Assembly: GCF_009767945.1 (NCBI RefSeq)
Contig: NZ_WSRS01000006.1
Coordinates: 1-35,989, forward strand
Direction of reading: 5' to 3'
Source: Streptococcus danieliae
Lineage (GTDB): Bacteria; Bacillota; Bacilli; Lactobacillales; Streptococcaceae
Length of the DNA stretch: 35,989 bases
The position numbers and the translations under genes were made by a program. Position 1 is the stretch's first letter, and the number at the start of each line of letters is the position of its first letter. Positions 1 through 6,689 of the stretch are shown in pieces. Below the pieces are notes generated by a model, which was not told the origin of the DNA, made no database searches, and was given only the letters and a program-made list of their open reading frames with translations.

Positions 1-381
1 TTGAAACGACGGACTGTTAATTCTAGATAAATAGGCTTATTATCGATTTCTGTTAGCTGAATTTGACGCTTTTTAGGGCACCTCTAAAAACTAAATTTCT
101 GAAAATCTAAATGTTGATTTATCAAGGTTTGAGTGATTAAATTTGAAGAAAAACTGGGGTTTTTAGAGGTCCCCTTTAGGAGTGGTACCATGGGCATAGA
201 CATCTTTAGTAGATTCCCAGATAACTCCACAGGAGGGGCAACAGCTTGGACGTTTTTCCAAAGAACCTTCAATGATTTGGGCAAGACGATTTCGCTTATC
301 TTTACGAAAAGTAAGCCAATTTTCTCTAAAAGTAATGTTTAGGTTTTGAATTCCGAGTAATTTTTGAGTAACATAGTCCAT
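1..381 (-). pseudogene. ISL3-family transposase, interrupted by a MITE-like element
   Basis: The gene starts at ATG 381 (MDYVTQKLLGIQNLN...). It shows the N-terminal CPSCG of the zinc-ribbon region at about residues 48-52 and the HGTTPK segment typical of ISL3 transposases. The reading frame stops at 163 inside an inserted 99-bp element. Removing positions 76-174 and one TTTA duplication rejoins the frame exactly: CCT AAA then AAG CGT CAA, giving TPK-KRQIQLTEIDNKPIYLEL up to the window edge. The insertion therefore destroyed a previously intact gene. The C-terminal DDE catalytic domain lies outside the window. This copy should not make active transposase. Confidence 0.85.
76..174 (-). repeat. 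99-bp MITE-like element, copy 1
   Basis: The element has 16-bp terminal inverted repeats (GGGCACCTCTAAAAAC on the left, the complement of GGGGACCTCTAAAAAC on the right, one mismatch). It is flanked by a TTTA direct repeat at 72-75 and 175-178. It carries no coding capacity and sits inside the ISL3 transposase. A second copy in the other orientation lies at 19958. It is presumably mobilised by a full-length IS elsewhere in the genome, which I do not see here. Confidence 0.8.
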
Positions 382-427
382 ATGAAGCAATTCCTATTCT
401 GATGTTTTTTTTTCACTTATCAGTTTA

Positions 428-1270
428 CTAGGAATTGCTTTTTTTTGCACTCTGAATTACAAAAAAAGTTGCATGGAGAGCAAGCTTTCCACACAACTTA
501 TTATAGAACCTTTTATCATCCCGTGAGCAAGCCTGGCATTGAAAATGGATTAGATTTAATAATTCCATCATCCGGTTTCTGGAAATCGGGTAGGAATAAC
601 CCTTAGGAAACAGCGCTAATCGTAGCTGCCGATCAACCCGCCGAATATTAAAAGGGTTGACCAAAAAGGACCGGTGACAGCTAAAAAGAAAAGGACTTGT
701 GGCTTTGACATCCTGTAAATTTGCAATAACCGACACTTCTTCATCACTGGTAACAATTGAGATATAGTGAGCTCGGAAACTTCGTTCAATATAAAAGACC
801 TTCCGCACCGGTATCTGAATTTGCACCTGCGAATTCCGGATTAAAATCAACTCCTTAGGCGTATCCTGAATAAAATAGCTATGAATCTGCAACAGCACAG
901 TGGCTAGTCGTTGATGAAAGCGGATAGGAGGCAAATCCCGCAAAATATAATCCAAAACACCAACCTGACTTCTAAAAACTTCTTCCATAAACAACAAAGA
1001 ATCTGCCACAATAATAATCGAAGCTAGGGCATCCCGCTTCCGAATTTGAACCACCAAATCAAAAAAAGTTCGACAAGAAGACTCTCCATGAAGAACCAGA
1101 ATAAAGACCTGATGCCTCCCCCTTCTTGACCAAGCATCCAATAAACCCGCACTGGTGGTCCGAATCTCTAACTGCTCCAGCTCCACACCAATTGTCACCA
1201 AAACATGTTGCAGCAAGTCTTCCCACCAAAAATGATCTCGACAAAGCTCTTCATAAACAAAAATATTCAT
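428..1270 (-). CDS. LytTR-type (BlpR/ComE-like) response regulator with degenerate receiver, C-terminus fused to IS end
   Basis: An N-terminal receiver-like domain (about residues 1-125) is followed by a LytTR DNA-binding domain (about 145-245; motifs RKVFYIE, CHRSFLVNP, FPKGYSYPI). The family regulates bacteriocin and competence operons in streptococci by binding paired direct repeats. The receiver is abnormal. Where BlpR has HQLFFLDIE this protein has HQVFILVLH, so the phospho-acceptor Asp is Val59. The N-terminal acidic pair is EEL rather than EDD, and the switch Thr is Ala. The start at 1270 is chosen because MNIFV matches the family start; upstream in-frame ATG and TTG codons exist and no clear ribosome-binding site decides the matter. 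The last about 26 residues (from FYNKL) are encoded by the ISL3 end at 510, so the native tail has been replaced, although the LytTR domain is complete. No histidine kinase is visible. Confidence 0.8.
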   Translation of the reverse strand: MNIFVYEELCRDHFWWEDLLQHVLVTIGVELEQLEIRTTSAGLLDAWSRRGRHQVFILVLHGESSCRTFFDLVVQIRKRDALASIIIVADSLLFMEEVFRSQVGVLDYILRDLPPIRFHQRLATVLLQIHSYFIQDTPKELILIRNSQVQIQIPVRKVFYIERSFRAHYISIVTSDEEVSVIANLQDVKATSPFLFSCHRSFLVNPFNIRRVDRQLRLALFPKGYSYPISRNRMMELLNLIHFQCQACSRDDKRFYNKLCGKLALHATFFVIQSAKKSNS

Positions 1271-1382
1271 AACGCCACGTAAACATTTCCCTTTCATCTT
1301 ATTATTCGAAGAAATTTGGCATAACAATCTCCAAATCCAACCCTCTAAGAATACAGGAAAAAGAACCCATTCAAACTCTCAT

Positions 1383-1414
1383 GTTCTGAAAGGTTATGAA
1401 AACGTTCTGAATGG
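1383..1414 (-). promoter_or_regulatory. Paired LytTR-regulator direct repeats upstream of the regulator gene
   Basis: Read on the reverse strand, CCATTCAGAAC is followed by CCTTTCAGAAC. The two 11-mers differ at one position, with starts 21 bp apart. Two ACC/NTTCAG-type repeats one helical double-turn apart are the binding-site layout of BlpR/ComE-type LytTR proteins. A possible -10 (TATTCT, reverse strand, 1348-1353) lies about 30 bp downstream, towards the regulator at 1270. The placement suggests autoregulation. The site and spacing are seen in the sequence; the binding protein is inferred. Confidence 0.6.
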
Positions 1415-1446
1415 CAGCACAGTCTAGAACCGACTTTTCAAAAACT

Positions 1447-1479
1447 AAAAAAGACAAATCTCACTATGAGATTTGTCTT
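1447..1479 (-). terminator. Rho-independent terminator after rpsA
   Basis: A perfect 13-bp stem (AAGACAAATCTCA at 1451-1463, its complement at 1467-1479) has a 3-nt loop and is followed by a T6 run in the leftward direction. It lies 11 bp past the rpsA stop. A T-rich stretch on the other side could let it act in both directions. Confidence 0.9.
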
Positions 1480-1489
1480 TCGTTTTTGA

Positions 1490-2689
1490 TTAAAGTTCGA
1501 TATCTCCGAAAAGATCTGCCATTGAGAAACCAGTTTGTGTTTCTGGCAATTCGAAGTCACGTTTTTCTTGACGACGTGGACGGCGTGGGCGTGAAGCGCG
1601 TTTTTCTTCTTGTCCTTCAGCTTGTGCTGGACGCTCTTCAAGAGCTTTGATAGAAAGAGATACACGCTCGTCAGCTGCGTTCACATCAAGAACTTTCACG
1701 TTAACCACTTGACCTACTTGAAGTGCATCTTTTGGATTTTCAACACGTTTGTGTGAAATTTGAGAGATGTGAACCAAGCCATCGATACCTGGCAATACTT
1801 CAACAAAGGCACCGAAGTCAGTCAAACGTTTAACAGTTCCTTCGATAACGTCACCCTTAGCCAATTTTTGCTCAACACCGTCCCAAGGTCCAGGAACTGT
1901 AGCTTTAAGAGATAGGGAAACGCGTCCTTCTTCTTCGTTCAAGTCCAAAACTTTAACGTCGATTTCTTCACCAACTGTTACAACAGATTTAGGTGATACG
2001 TTACGCTCATGTGACAATTCAGTCAAGTGAACCAATCCGTCTACACCACCAAGGTCGATGAAGGCACCAAAGTTAGTGATACGAGCAACTTTACCAGTTA
2101 CAACATCACCTACAGAAAGTTTACCAAATACTTCTGCACGAGCTGCAGCTGTTTCAGCTTCTACAACTTCACGACGTGAAAGGATGAAGCGGTTTTCTTT
2201 TGGATCCACTTCTTTAATTTTGGCATCAAATTCTTGACCTACAAAACGCTCAGTGTTACGAACAAAGCGAGTATCAAGCATAGATGCTGGGATGAAACCA
2301 CGAAGTCCTTCAAACTCAACTGCCAAACCACCCTTAACTGCGCGGGTACCTTTAACAGTGACAACTTCTTCTTCACGTCCAACCAATTTATCCCAAGCTT
2401 TGCGTGCTTCAAGACGTTTTTTAGATACAAGGTAGGTAACAGTATCAGTGTCTTTACCTACAACTTGACGAAGTACAAGCAACTCAAGTGTTTCACCTGG
2501 TTTAACCAATTCGTGAATGTCTGCGTCACGATCGTTGGTCAATTCACGAAGAGTCAAGACACCTTCAACACCAGTCCCAGAGATTGCTACGTTAGCTTGT
2601 CCAGCATCAACAGTCAATACTTCAGCTGTCACAACATCGCCTGGCTCAACTTGGCTAACGCTGTTTAGCAAATCTTCAAATTCGTTCAT
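1490..2689 (-). CDS. rpsA: 30S ribosomal protein S1
   Basis: This 399-aa protein has four S1 (OB-fold) RNA-binding repeats, the usual number in low-GC Gram-positives. The last two are the clearest (GDVVTGKVARITNFGAFIDL and the GTVKRLTDFGAFVEV repeat, each ending in an HISQ/HLTE-type segment and VKVLDxN). It ends in a basic linker (RASRPRRPRRQ) and an acidic tail. It binds mRNA during initiation. GGAGGA sits 11 nt upstream of ATG 2689. The gene stands alone, with its own terminator downstream and the tRNA genes upstream on the same strand. Confidence 0.95.
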   Translation of the reverse strand: MNEFEDLLNSVSQVEPGDVVTAEVLTVDAGQANVAISGTGVEGVLTLRELTNDRDADIHELVKPGETLELLVLRQVVGKDTDTVTYLVSKKRLEARKAWDKLVGREEEVVTVKGTRAVKGGLAVEFEGLRGFIPASMLDTRFVRNTERFVGQEFDAKIKEVDPKENRFILSRREVVEAETAAARAEVFGKLSVGDVVTGKVARITNFGAFIDLGGVDGLVHLTELSHERNVSPKSVVTVGEEIDVKVLDLNEEEGRVSLSLKATVPGPWDGVEQKLAKGDVIEGTVKRLTDFGAFVEVLPGIDGLVHISQISHKRVENPKDALQVGQVVNVKVLDVNAADERVSLSIKALEERPAQAEGQEEKRASRPRRPRRQEKRDFELPETQTGFSMADLFGDIEL

Positions 2690-2787
2690 CTAAAAAATCC
2701 TCCAACAATCAAGTCAATACTTGATATACTTATAAAATTTCTTCCTAAGTACCGCACCGCTTCAACCGTCGCCTAGATATAAAGAAA

Positions 2788-2810
2788 TAAAATATCCAAA
2801 GGATATTTTA
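2788..2810 (-). terminator. Probable terminator of the tRNA pair
   Basis: A perfect 10-bp inverted repeat, TAAAATATCC / GGATATTTTA, with an AAA loop is followed leftward by a T-rich stretch. It lies 30 bp beyond tRNA-Gln. The stem is AT-rich and therefore weak, so some transcription may continue into rpsA. Confidence 0.5.
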
Positions 2811-2840
2811 GCTTCCTCTATCCAATAAGTAACCTAAGAA

Positions 2841-2912
2841 CTGGGGTAGCTGGATTCGAACCAACGCATGAGGGAGTCAAAGTCCCTTGCCTTACCGCTT
2901 GGCGATACCCCA
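2841..2912 (-). tRNA. tRNA-Gln (anticodon TTG)
   Basis: A 72-nt tRNA reads TGGGGTATCGCCAAGCGG from its 5' end. Its acceptor stem pairs with TACCCCA and has a G discriminator. The anticodon loop is CTTTGAC (anticodon TTG), and the T-loop contains GGTTCGAATCC. The 3' CCA is not encoded. Confidence 0.95.
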
Positions 2913-2923
2913 ATAATGAGAAA

Positions 2924-3004
2924 TGGAGAGAGAGGGATTCGAACCCCCGAACCCGAAGGAGCGGATTTACAGTCCGCCGCGTTTAGCCTCTTCGCTATCT
3001 CTCC
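2924..3004 (-). tRNA. tRNA-Tyr (anticodon GTA)
   Basis: This 81-nt class II tRNA has a long variable arm. The acceptor stem GGAGAGA pairs with TCTCTCC, the anticodon loop is ACTGTAAAT (GTA), and the T-loop reads GGTTCGAATCC. It lies 11 nt upstream of tRNA-Gln and is presumably cotranscribed with it. CCA is not encoded. Confidence 0.95.
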
Positions 3005-3020
3005 GACATCAACAAAAATT

Positions 3021-3048
3021 ATTATATCACACTATTCTCAGAATGCAA
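3021..3048 (-). promoter_or_regulatory. Promoter of the tRNA-Tyr/tRNA-Gln unit
   Basis: On the reverse strand, TTGCAT, 16 bp, TATAAT, with a TG one base before the -10 (TGATATAAT). The -10 is about 16 nt upstream of the tRNA-Tyr 5' end. Confidence 0.75.
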
Positions 3049-3053
3049 GCCTT

Positions 3054-3284
3054 TTATTTGGATAAATTATAACTTTCGATAACTTTTTCAATTGCTTGCT
3101 CCAATTTTTTGTGAAATTCCTGAACATTTCCATTGGAAACCAAGGCAAACTGGTTCTCCAATTCAGCAATTTCACCAACGACCTGCTTGCCAATCATTAA
3201 TTGATAGCCCTCAAAAGTCTCTGCTCCCACTTTTACCGAGTGGTCCTTTAACTGAATTTCAATTTTTTTCTCTTTCCGACTCAT
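3054..3284 (-). CDS. DUF2969 family protein
   Basis: A 76-aa soluble, highly charged protein (MSRKEKKIEIQLKDHSVKVG...) matches the small DUF2969 family found in lactobacilli and streptococci; no function is established. ATG 3284 is preferred over the in-frame GTG at 3296 because GAGG lies 8 nt before it and the GTG would overlap that site. It stands upstream of the tRNA pair on the same strand, but the tRNAs have their own promoter. There are no membrane segments or cysteines. Confidence 0.75.
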   Translation of the reverse strand: MSRKEKKIEIQLKDHSVKVGAETFEGYQLMIGKQVVGEIAELENQFALVSNGNVQEFHKKLEQAIEKVIESYNLSK

Positions 3285-3366
3285 GATACACCTCACAATC
3301 TTCTATTGATTTTACACAAATCTTTTAAAAAAATCAAATCAGACTTGAAATTTAATAGGTGAAAAT

Positions 3367-3395
3367 TTGACAAAAAGGGCTCTTCCTTTTACTAT
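3367..3395 (+). promoter_or_regulatory. Promoter of the alpha-amylase gene
   Basis: TTGACA (3367-3372), 17 bp, TACTAT (3390-3395). The -10 ends only 6 nt before the ATG at 3402, so transcription would start at or next to the start codon (see findings). No AGGAGG-type site lies between. Confidence 0.65.
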
Positions 3396-3401
3396 AGGGC
3401 T

Positions 3402-4865
3402 ATGGAAAGAAATCAAACACTTATGCAATACTTTGAGTGGTATCTTCCCAATGACGGTCAGCATTGGAATCGGCTGGCCGCAGATGCCCCTCATTTAGCC
3501 GAACTTGGGATTAGCCAGGTTTGGATGCCACCTGCTTTTAAAGCCACCAATGATAGCGATGTTGGTTACGGAATTTATGACCTTTTTGACCTGGGGGAAT
3601 TTGACCAAAAAGGAACCGTACGCACCAAATATGGAACCAAGGATGAATACATTCAGGCCATCCGTATGTTAAAAGACCATGGCATCTCAGCTATCGCTGA
3701 CCTCGTCTTGAATCACAAGGCTTCTGCTGATGGACTGGAGTCGTTTAAAGTCATTGAGGTCGACTCCAAAGATCGAACCAAGGAGTTGACCGAGCCCTTC
3801 AGCATTAAAGGCTGGACTCACTTCTACTTCCCAGGTCGTCGTGGGCATTACAACGATTTCCAATGGCACTGGTACCACTTTACCGGAACAGACTTTGATG
3901 CCGGTCGCAAGAAAACTGGTATCTACCAAATTGTCGGTGACAATAAAGGGTGGTCTGACGATAGTCTTGTGGACAAGGAAAACGGCAACTACGACTATCT
4001 TATGTATGCAGATTTGGACTTCAAACATCCAGAAGTCGTTCAAAATCTCTATGACTGGGTCAACTGGTTCATCCCCACAACAGGAATCTCGGGTTTCCGC
4101 CTGGATGCCATCAAACACATCGATTCCTTCTTTATGAAAAACTTCATCCGCGATATTAAGGACAACCTCTCTGAAGATTTCTATGTCTTCGGAGAATTCT
4201 GGAATCCTGATGAAGAAACCAACACCAATTACTTGGAAGACACAGACTACCGCTTTGACTTAGTTGATGTCAAACTCCACTACAATTTCCAGGAAGCTGG
4301 AGAAAAAGAAGCCGACTTTGACTTAACCACCATCTTTGATGGTAGCCTGGTCAAAAACCATCCCGACTCTGCAGTGACCTTTGTCGAAAACCACGACACC
4401 CAAAAAGGCCAAGCCTTGGAGTCAGTCGTTGCAGATTGGTTTAAACCCCTTGCCTACGGTCTGATCTTACTTCGCCAGCAGGGCAAACCCTGCGTTTTTT
4501 ATGGCGACTACTATGGTGTTCAAGGAGCTCATGCCCAAGCCAGCTTCCAAGAAGTTTTAGATAAGCTCCTCATCCTCCGTAAATACTGGGCCTATGGAGC
4601 AGAAACCGACTACTTTGAAGAGCCAAACACCATTGGCTGGACACGGATTCCGGAAGAATTAGACCGCAGCCCTCTAGCGGTTATCCTCAGCAATAAAGAC
4701 GATGCTACCATCTCCATGTTTGTTGGAACCCAATGGCAGGGACAAAGCTTTAGTGACCAACTAGGCCACCACTCAGATACCGTTCTAGTCGGCGAAGACG
4801 GCTGGGCGAGCTTCCCCGTTCACGGCCGCAGTATCTCTGCTTGGACCCTGACTAGTGATTTATAA
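3402..4865 (+). CDS. Cytoplasmic alpha-amylase (GH13)
   Basis: A 487-aa GH13 glycoside hydrolase that hydrolyses alpha-1,4-glucans or maltodextrins. All four conserved regions are present: DLVLNH near 100, GFRLDAIKH with the nucleophile Asp235, GEFWN with the acid Glu265, and ENHD at 329-332 with the third catalytic Asp332. There is no signal peptide, so it acts inside the cell, as the streptococcal AmyA-type enzymes do. The length is normal for this intracellular group. ATG 3402 is supported by the family start (NQTLMQYFEWYLP); the next Met is residue 8. The gene is monocistronic, with a promoter directly upstream and a terminator directly downstream. No cre site was found near it. Confidence 0.93.
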   Translation: MERNQTLMQYFEWYLPNDGQHWNRLAADAPHLAELGISQVWMPPAFKATNDSDVGYGIYDLFDLGEFDQKGTVRTKYGTKDEYIQAIRMLKDHGISAIADLVLNHKASADGLESFKVIEVDSKDRTKELTEPFSIKGWTHFYFPGRRGHYNDFQWHWYHFTGTDFDAGRKKTGIYQIVGDNKGWSDDSLVDKENGNYDYLMYADLDFKHPEVVQNLYDWVNWFIPTTGISGFRLDAIKHIDSFFMKNFIRDIKDNLSEDFYVFGEFWNPDEETNTNYLEDTDYRFDLVDVKLHYNFQEAGEKEADFDLTTIFDGSLVKNHPDSAVTFVENHDTQKGQALESVVADWFKPLAYGLILLRQQGKPCVFYGDYYGVQGAHAQASFQEVLDKLLILRKYWAYGAETDYFEEPNTIGWTRIPEELDRSPLAVILSNKDDATISMFVGTQWQGQSFSDQLGHHSDTVLVGEDGWASFPVHGRSISAWTLTSDL

Positions 4866-4868
4866 AAC

Positions 4869-4900
4869 AAAGGGATATGACCTCGATGCATATCCCTTTT
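4869..4900 (+). terminator. Terminator after the amylase gene
   Basis: AAAGGGATATG (4869-4879) pairs with CATATCCCTTT (4889-4899) across a 9-nt loop and is followed by T. It begins 4 nt after the stop codon region. Confidence 0.8.
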
Positions 4901-4914
4901 CTGCGTATAAAAAA

Positions 4915-5192
4915 GAGGCTGGGACAAAAGTCTAGCCTCATTGACTTTGTATAACAAAATACCTTTGACACAGTAGCTGATTGGGTCTAATAGCATTGTA
5001 TGCTGTTAGAGAGTACCAAATCTTGTTTGCGAAGCAAACTCCAATCGTTCGCTTTTTAAGCTCGAAAGAGAACCTAATCAGCCTTGCGGGGGTGGGAGTA
5101 AAAAGATCCAGTGGATCTTTTTAGCATGAGCCCAAAATTAAGAAAGCGAATTAACTAAATTTTTTCAAATTTAATTCTGTCCCACTCCCTTT
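4915..5192. repeat. Interspersed intergenic repeat, long copy
   Basis: This non-coding element starts GAGGCTGGGACAAAAGTC and ends TTCTGTCCCACTCCCTTT, so TGGGACA is inverted at the two ends. Shared blocks with the copy at 19556 include ACGCAGTAGCTGATTGG-like sequence, AGAGAACCTAATCAGCCTTG, and AACTAAATTTTTTCAAATTT. This copy is about 100 bp longer. The extra sequence includes short palindromes: AGCAT/ATGCT near 4993, TTTGC/GCAAA near 5027, and AAAAAGATCC/GGATCTTTTT at 5100-5122. It fills the space between the amylase terminator and the permease stop codon, and may act as the permease terminator. Confidence 0.75.
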
Positions 5193-5199
5193 GAAAAGC

Positions 5200-6507
5200 T
5201 TATTTTTCTTTTAAGACTTGGTTCAAAATCAAGGCCACAATGGTTCCTGTTGAAATTCCAGAGGAGAAAATCATTTGTAGGGCCTGAGGCAAATTGCTGA
5301 GCAACTCTGGACGAACCGTTACCCCAATTCCCAAGGCAAAGGCCAGTGAGATAATCAAGAGTTCCCGATCGCCCATTTTGACAGTCGCCAAGGTTTTAAC
5401 CCCTTGAGCTGCTACCAAACCGAACATAATCACACCAACCCCACCAAGTACAGGCTGAGGCATGATTGAAATCAAAGCTGAGATTTTTGGAAAGACCCCT
5501 AACAAGGCCAAGATAATTCCGGCTAAAATCATCACTTGACGGCTGGCAACCTTGGTGAGGGCAATCAAACCAACGTTTTGTGAGAAAGCTGTATTAGGAC
5601 CAGCGCCAAAGATACCTGCTAGGAGAGAGCCAACACCATCGGCTAACACACCGTTAGCTGCTCGTTCAGAAGTCATTTTTTGACCAGATGCTTCACCGAT
5701 CGCCATCATAATCCCCACAGTACCAATCAGCGATACCACATAGGCTGGAATAAAGGCCAAAATAGCAGAGAGTTCAAAGCGGACACCAAAACCAAAAACA
5801 TTTGGAAGGGCTACCCAAGCAGCATCGCTCACAGCGGACAAATCCACTTTTCCAAGAAAGACACAGAGGACATAGCCAAACACCATCCCAAAGAAGACAG
5901 AAGCGGTTTTCAACATTCCTTTACCGTAGTGGTTGAGGAAGAGGGTGAAGAGCATCACGACAAAGGCAATGCTGACATTCTCAACCGAACCATAATCGCT
6001 CGAGCCAACACCTCCGGCAGCCCAGTCCATACTTACAGGCAACAAGGTAATCCCAATCAGGGTAACCACGGTTCCAGTAATTAACGGCGGGAAAAAGCGC
6101 ATCAAGGGTTTGATAAAACGACTAAGGATGATCTCCACAAAGGATCCTGCAATGGTCGCTCCAACCACTCCGGCTAAACCGAATTGACTACCAACGCTAA
6201 TCGCTGGATTGGCAAAGGTAAAGTCCGTTCCCATCATACCAGAAACACGCGCCCCAATCGGTCCCAATCCTTTCGATTGTAGGATGGTTGCTAGACCAGC
6301 GACAAAAATAGCGGCTGAAACGAGGGCTGATGTTTGTTCAACCGGAAGGCCCAAGGCCGAAGCGACGACCAAGGGAACAGCGATAATTCCTGCAAAGGCA
6401 GCCAGAATGTGTTGCAAAGCCAAGAGAATCGCCAGACCTTTGGGAGGTCTATCCTCAACTCCATAAAGCATTATTGCGACTTCTTCTTTTTGGGTGTTGT
6501 GAGACAT
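5200..6507 (-). CDS. NCS2-family xanthine/uracil-type permease
   Basis: A 435-aa membrane protein with about 12-14 hydrophobic segments, from the nucleobase:cation symporter-2 family. Recognisable motifs are LALQHILAAFAG in the first helix, GTDFTFANPAISVG, and QNVGLIALTKVASR, the last matching the xanthine/uric acid branch (PbuX/XanQ motif QNxGxxxxTxVxSR) better than the uracil branch. The likely role is import of xanthine or guanine-type purines. ATG 6507 follows AAGGAGGGG at good spacing. It is divergent from the xanthine phosphoribosyltransferase gene, fitting a shared purine-salvage function, whereas in many Firmicutes the two are cotranscribed. Exact substrate is not certain. Confidence 0.85.
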   Translation of the reverse strand: MSHNTQKEEVAIMLYGVEDRPPKGLAILLALQHILAAFAGIIAVPLVVASALGLPVEQTSALVSAAIFVAGLATILQSKGLGPIGARVSGMMGTDFTFANPAISVGSQFGLAGVVGATIAGSFVEIILSRFIKPLMRFFPPLITGTVVTLIGITLLPVSMDWAAGGVGSSDYGSVENVSIAFVVMLFTLFLNHYGKGMLKTASVFFGMVFGYVLCVFLGKVDLSAVSDAAWVALPNVFGFGVRFELSAILAFIPAYVVSLIGTVGIMMAIGEASGQKMTSERAANGVLADGVGSLLAGIFGAGPNTAFSQNVGLIALTKVASRQVMILAGIILALLGVFPKISALISIMPQPVLGGVGVIMFGLVAAQGVKTLATVKMGDRELLIISLAFALGIGVTVRPELLSNLPQALQMIFSSGISTGTIVALILNQVLKEK

Positions 6508-6542
6508 GGTCCCCTCCTTCTATTTTTAAAAAGAATAGACCT

Positions 6543-6571
6543 AGTGTAACAGAAAAACAAGAGAAATTCAA
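6543..6571 (-). promoter_or_regulatory. Promoter of the NCS2 permease gene
   Basis: On the reverse strand, TTGAAT, 17 bp, TACACT, with TG shortly before the -10. The -10 is about 36 nt upstream of the start codon. Confidence 0.55.
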
Positions 6572-6596
6572 TACATTTCCTGCAATAAGCTTAATG

Positions 6597-6609
6597 AACG
6601 TTCGCTTTT
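6597..6609. promoter_or_regulatory. Candidate PurR box between permease and xpt
   Basis: The reverse strand reads AAAAGCGAACGTT, matching 11 of 13 positions of the lactococcal/streptococcal PurBox AWWWCCGAACWWT. It overlaps the palindrome GAACGTTC (6596-6603). It lies upstream of both divergent promoters. Purine-linked regulation is inferred from the neighbours. Confidence 0.4.
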
Positions 6610-6653
6610 TGCTTATTTTATTCTATAAAAGGAACCATTTTCTTTAAAAAATC

Positions 6654-6662
6654 TGATATAAT
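6654..6662 (+). promoter_or_regulatory. Extended -10 promoter of xpt
   Basis: TGATATAAT at 6654-6662 is an extended -10 element. The -35 region is poor. The leader to ATG 6690 is about 20 nt, too short to hold a purine riboswitch. Confidence 0.6.
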
Positions 6663-6689
6663 GGAAATATCTCATAAATGGAGGCTATC

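Larger units (their letters stand above)
1..510 (-). mobile_element. ISL3-family insertion sequence, left copy (partial)
   Basis: This is the 5' end of an insertion sequence whose transposase runs leftward out of the window. The outer boundary is placed at 510 because the sequence from there (reverse strand, GGTTCTATAATAAGTTGTGTGG) recurs almost without change at 35814 in the opposite orientation. Over the 176 bases that can be compared I see one difference, an A/G change in the transposase codon reading N here and D in the other copy. The family call rests on the N-terminal transposase sequence with its CPSCG zinc-ribbon-like motif. The other end of the element lies outside the window, so the target duplication cannot be checked. 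Confidence 0.85.

Noticed and set aside
1302-1311. TTCGAATA (reverse strand) upstream of the LytTR regulator as a com box
   Set aside because: Same chance expectation, no typical context, and the paired LytTR repeats explain regulation better.
3285-3296. Upstream GTG start for the DUF2969 gene
   Set aside because: It would overlap the GAGG ribosome-binding site of ATG 3284.
5680-6549. Plus-strand open frames opposite the permease, and similar long frames opposite adhE, comEC, pbp2b and rpsA
   Set aside because: They lack ribosome-binding sites and family resemblance, and mirror codon structure of the real genes on the other strand.
6600-6689. Guanine/xanthine riboswitch ahead of xpt
   Set aside because: The leader from the extended -10 to the ATG is about 20 nt, and none of the conserved purine-aptamer loops are present.
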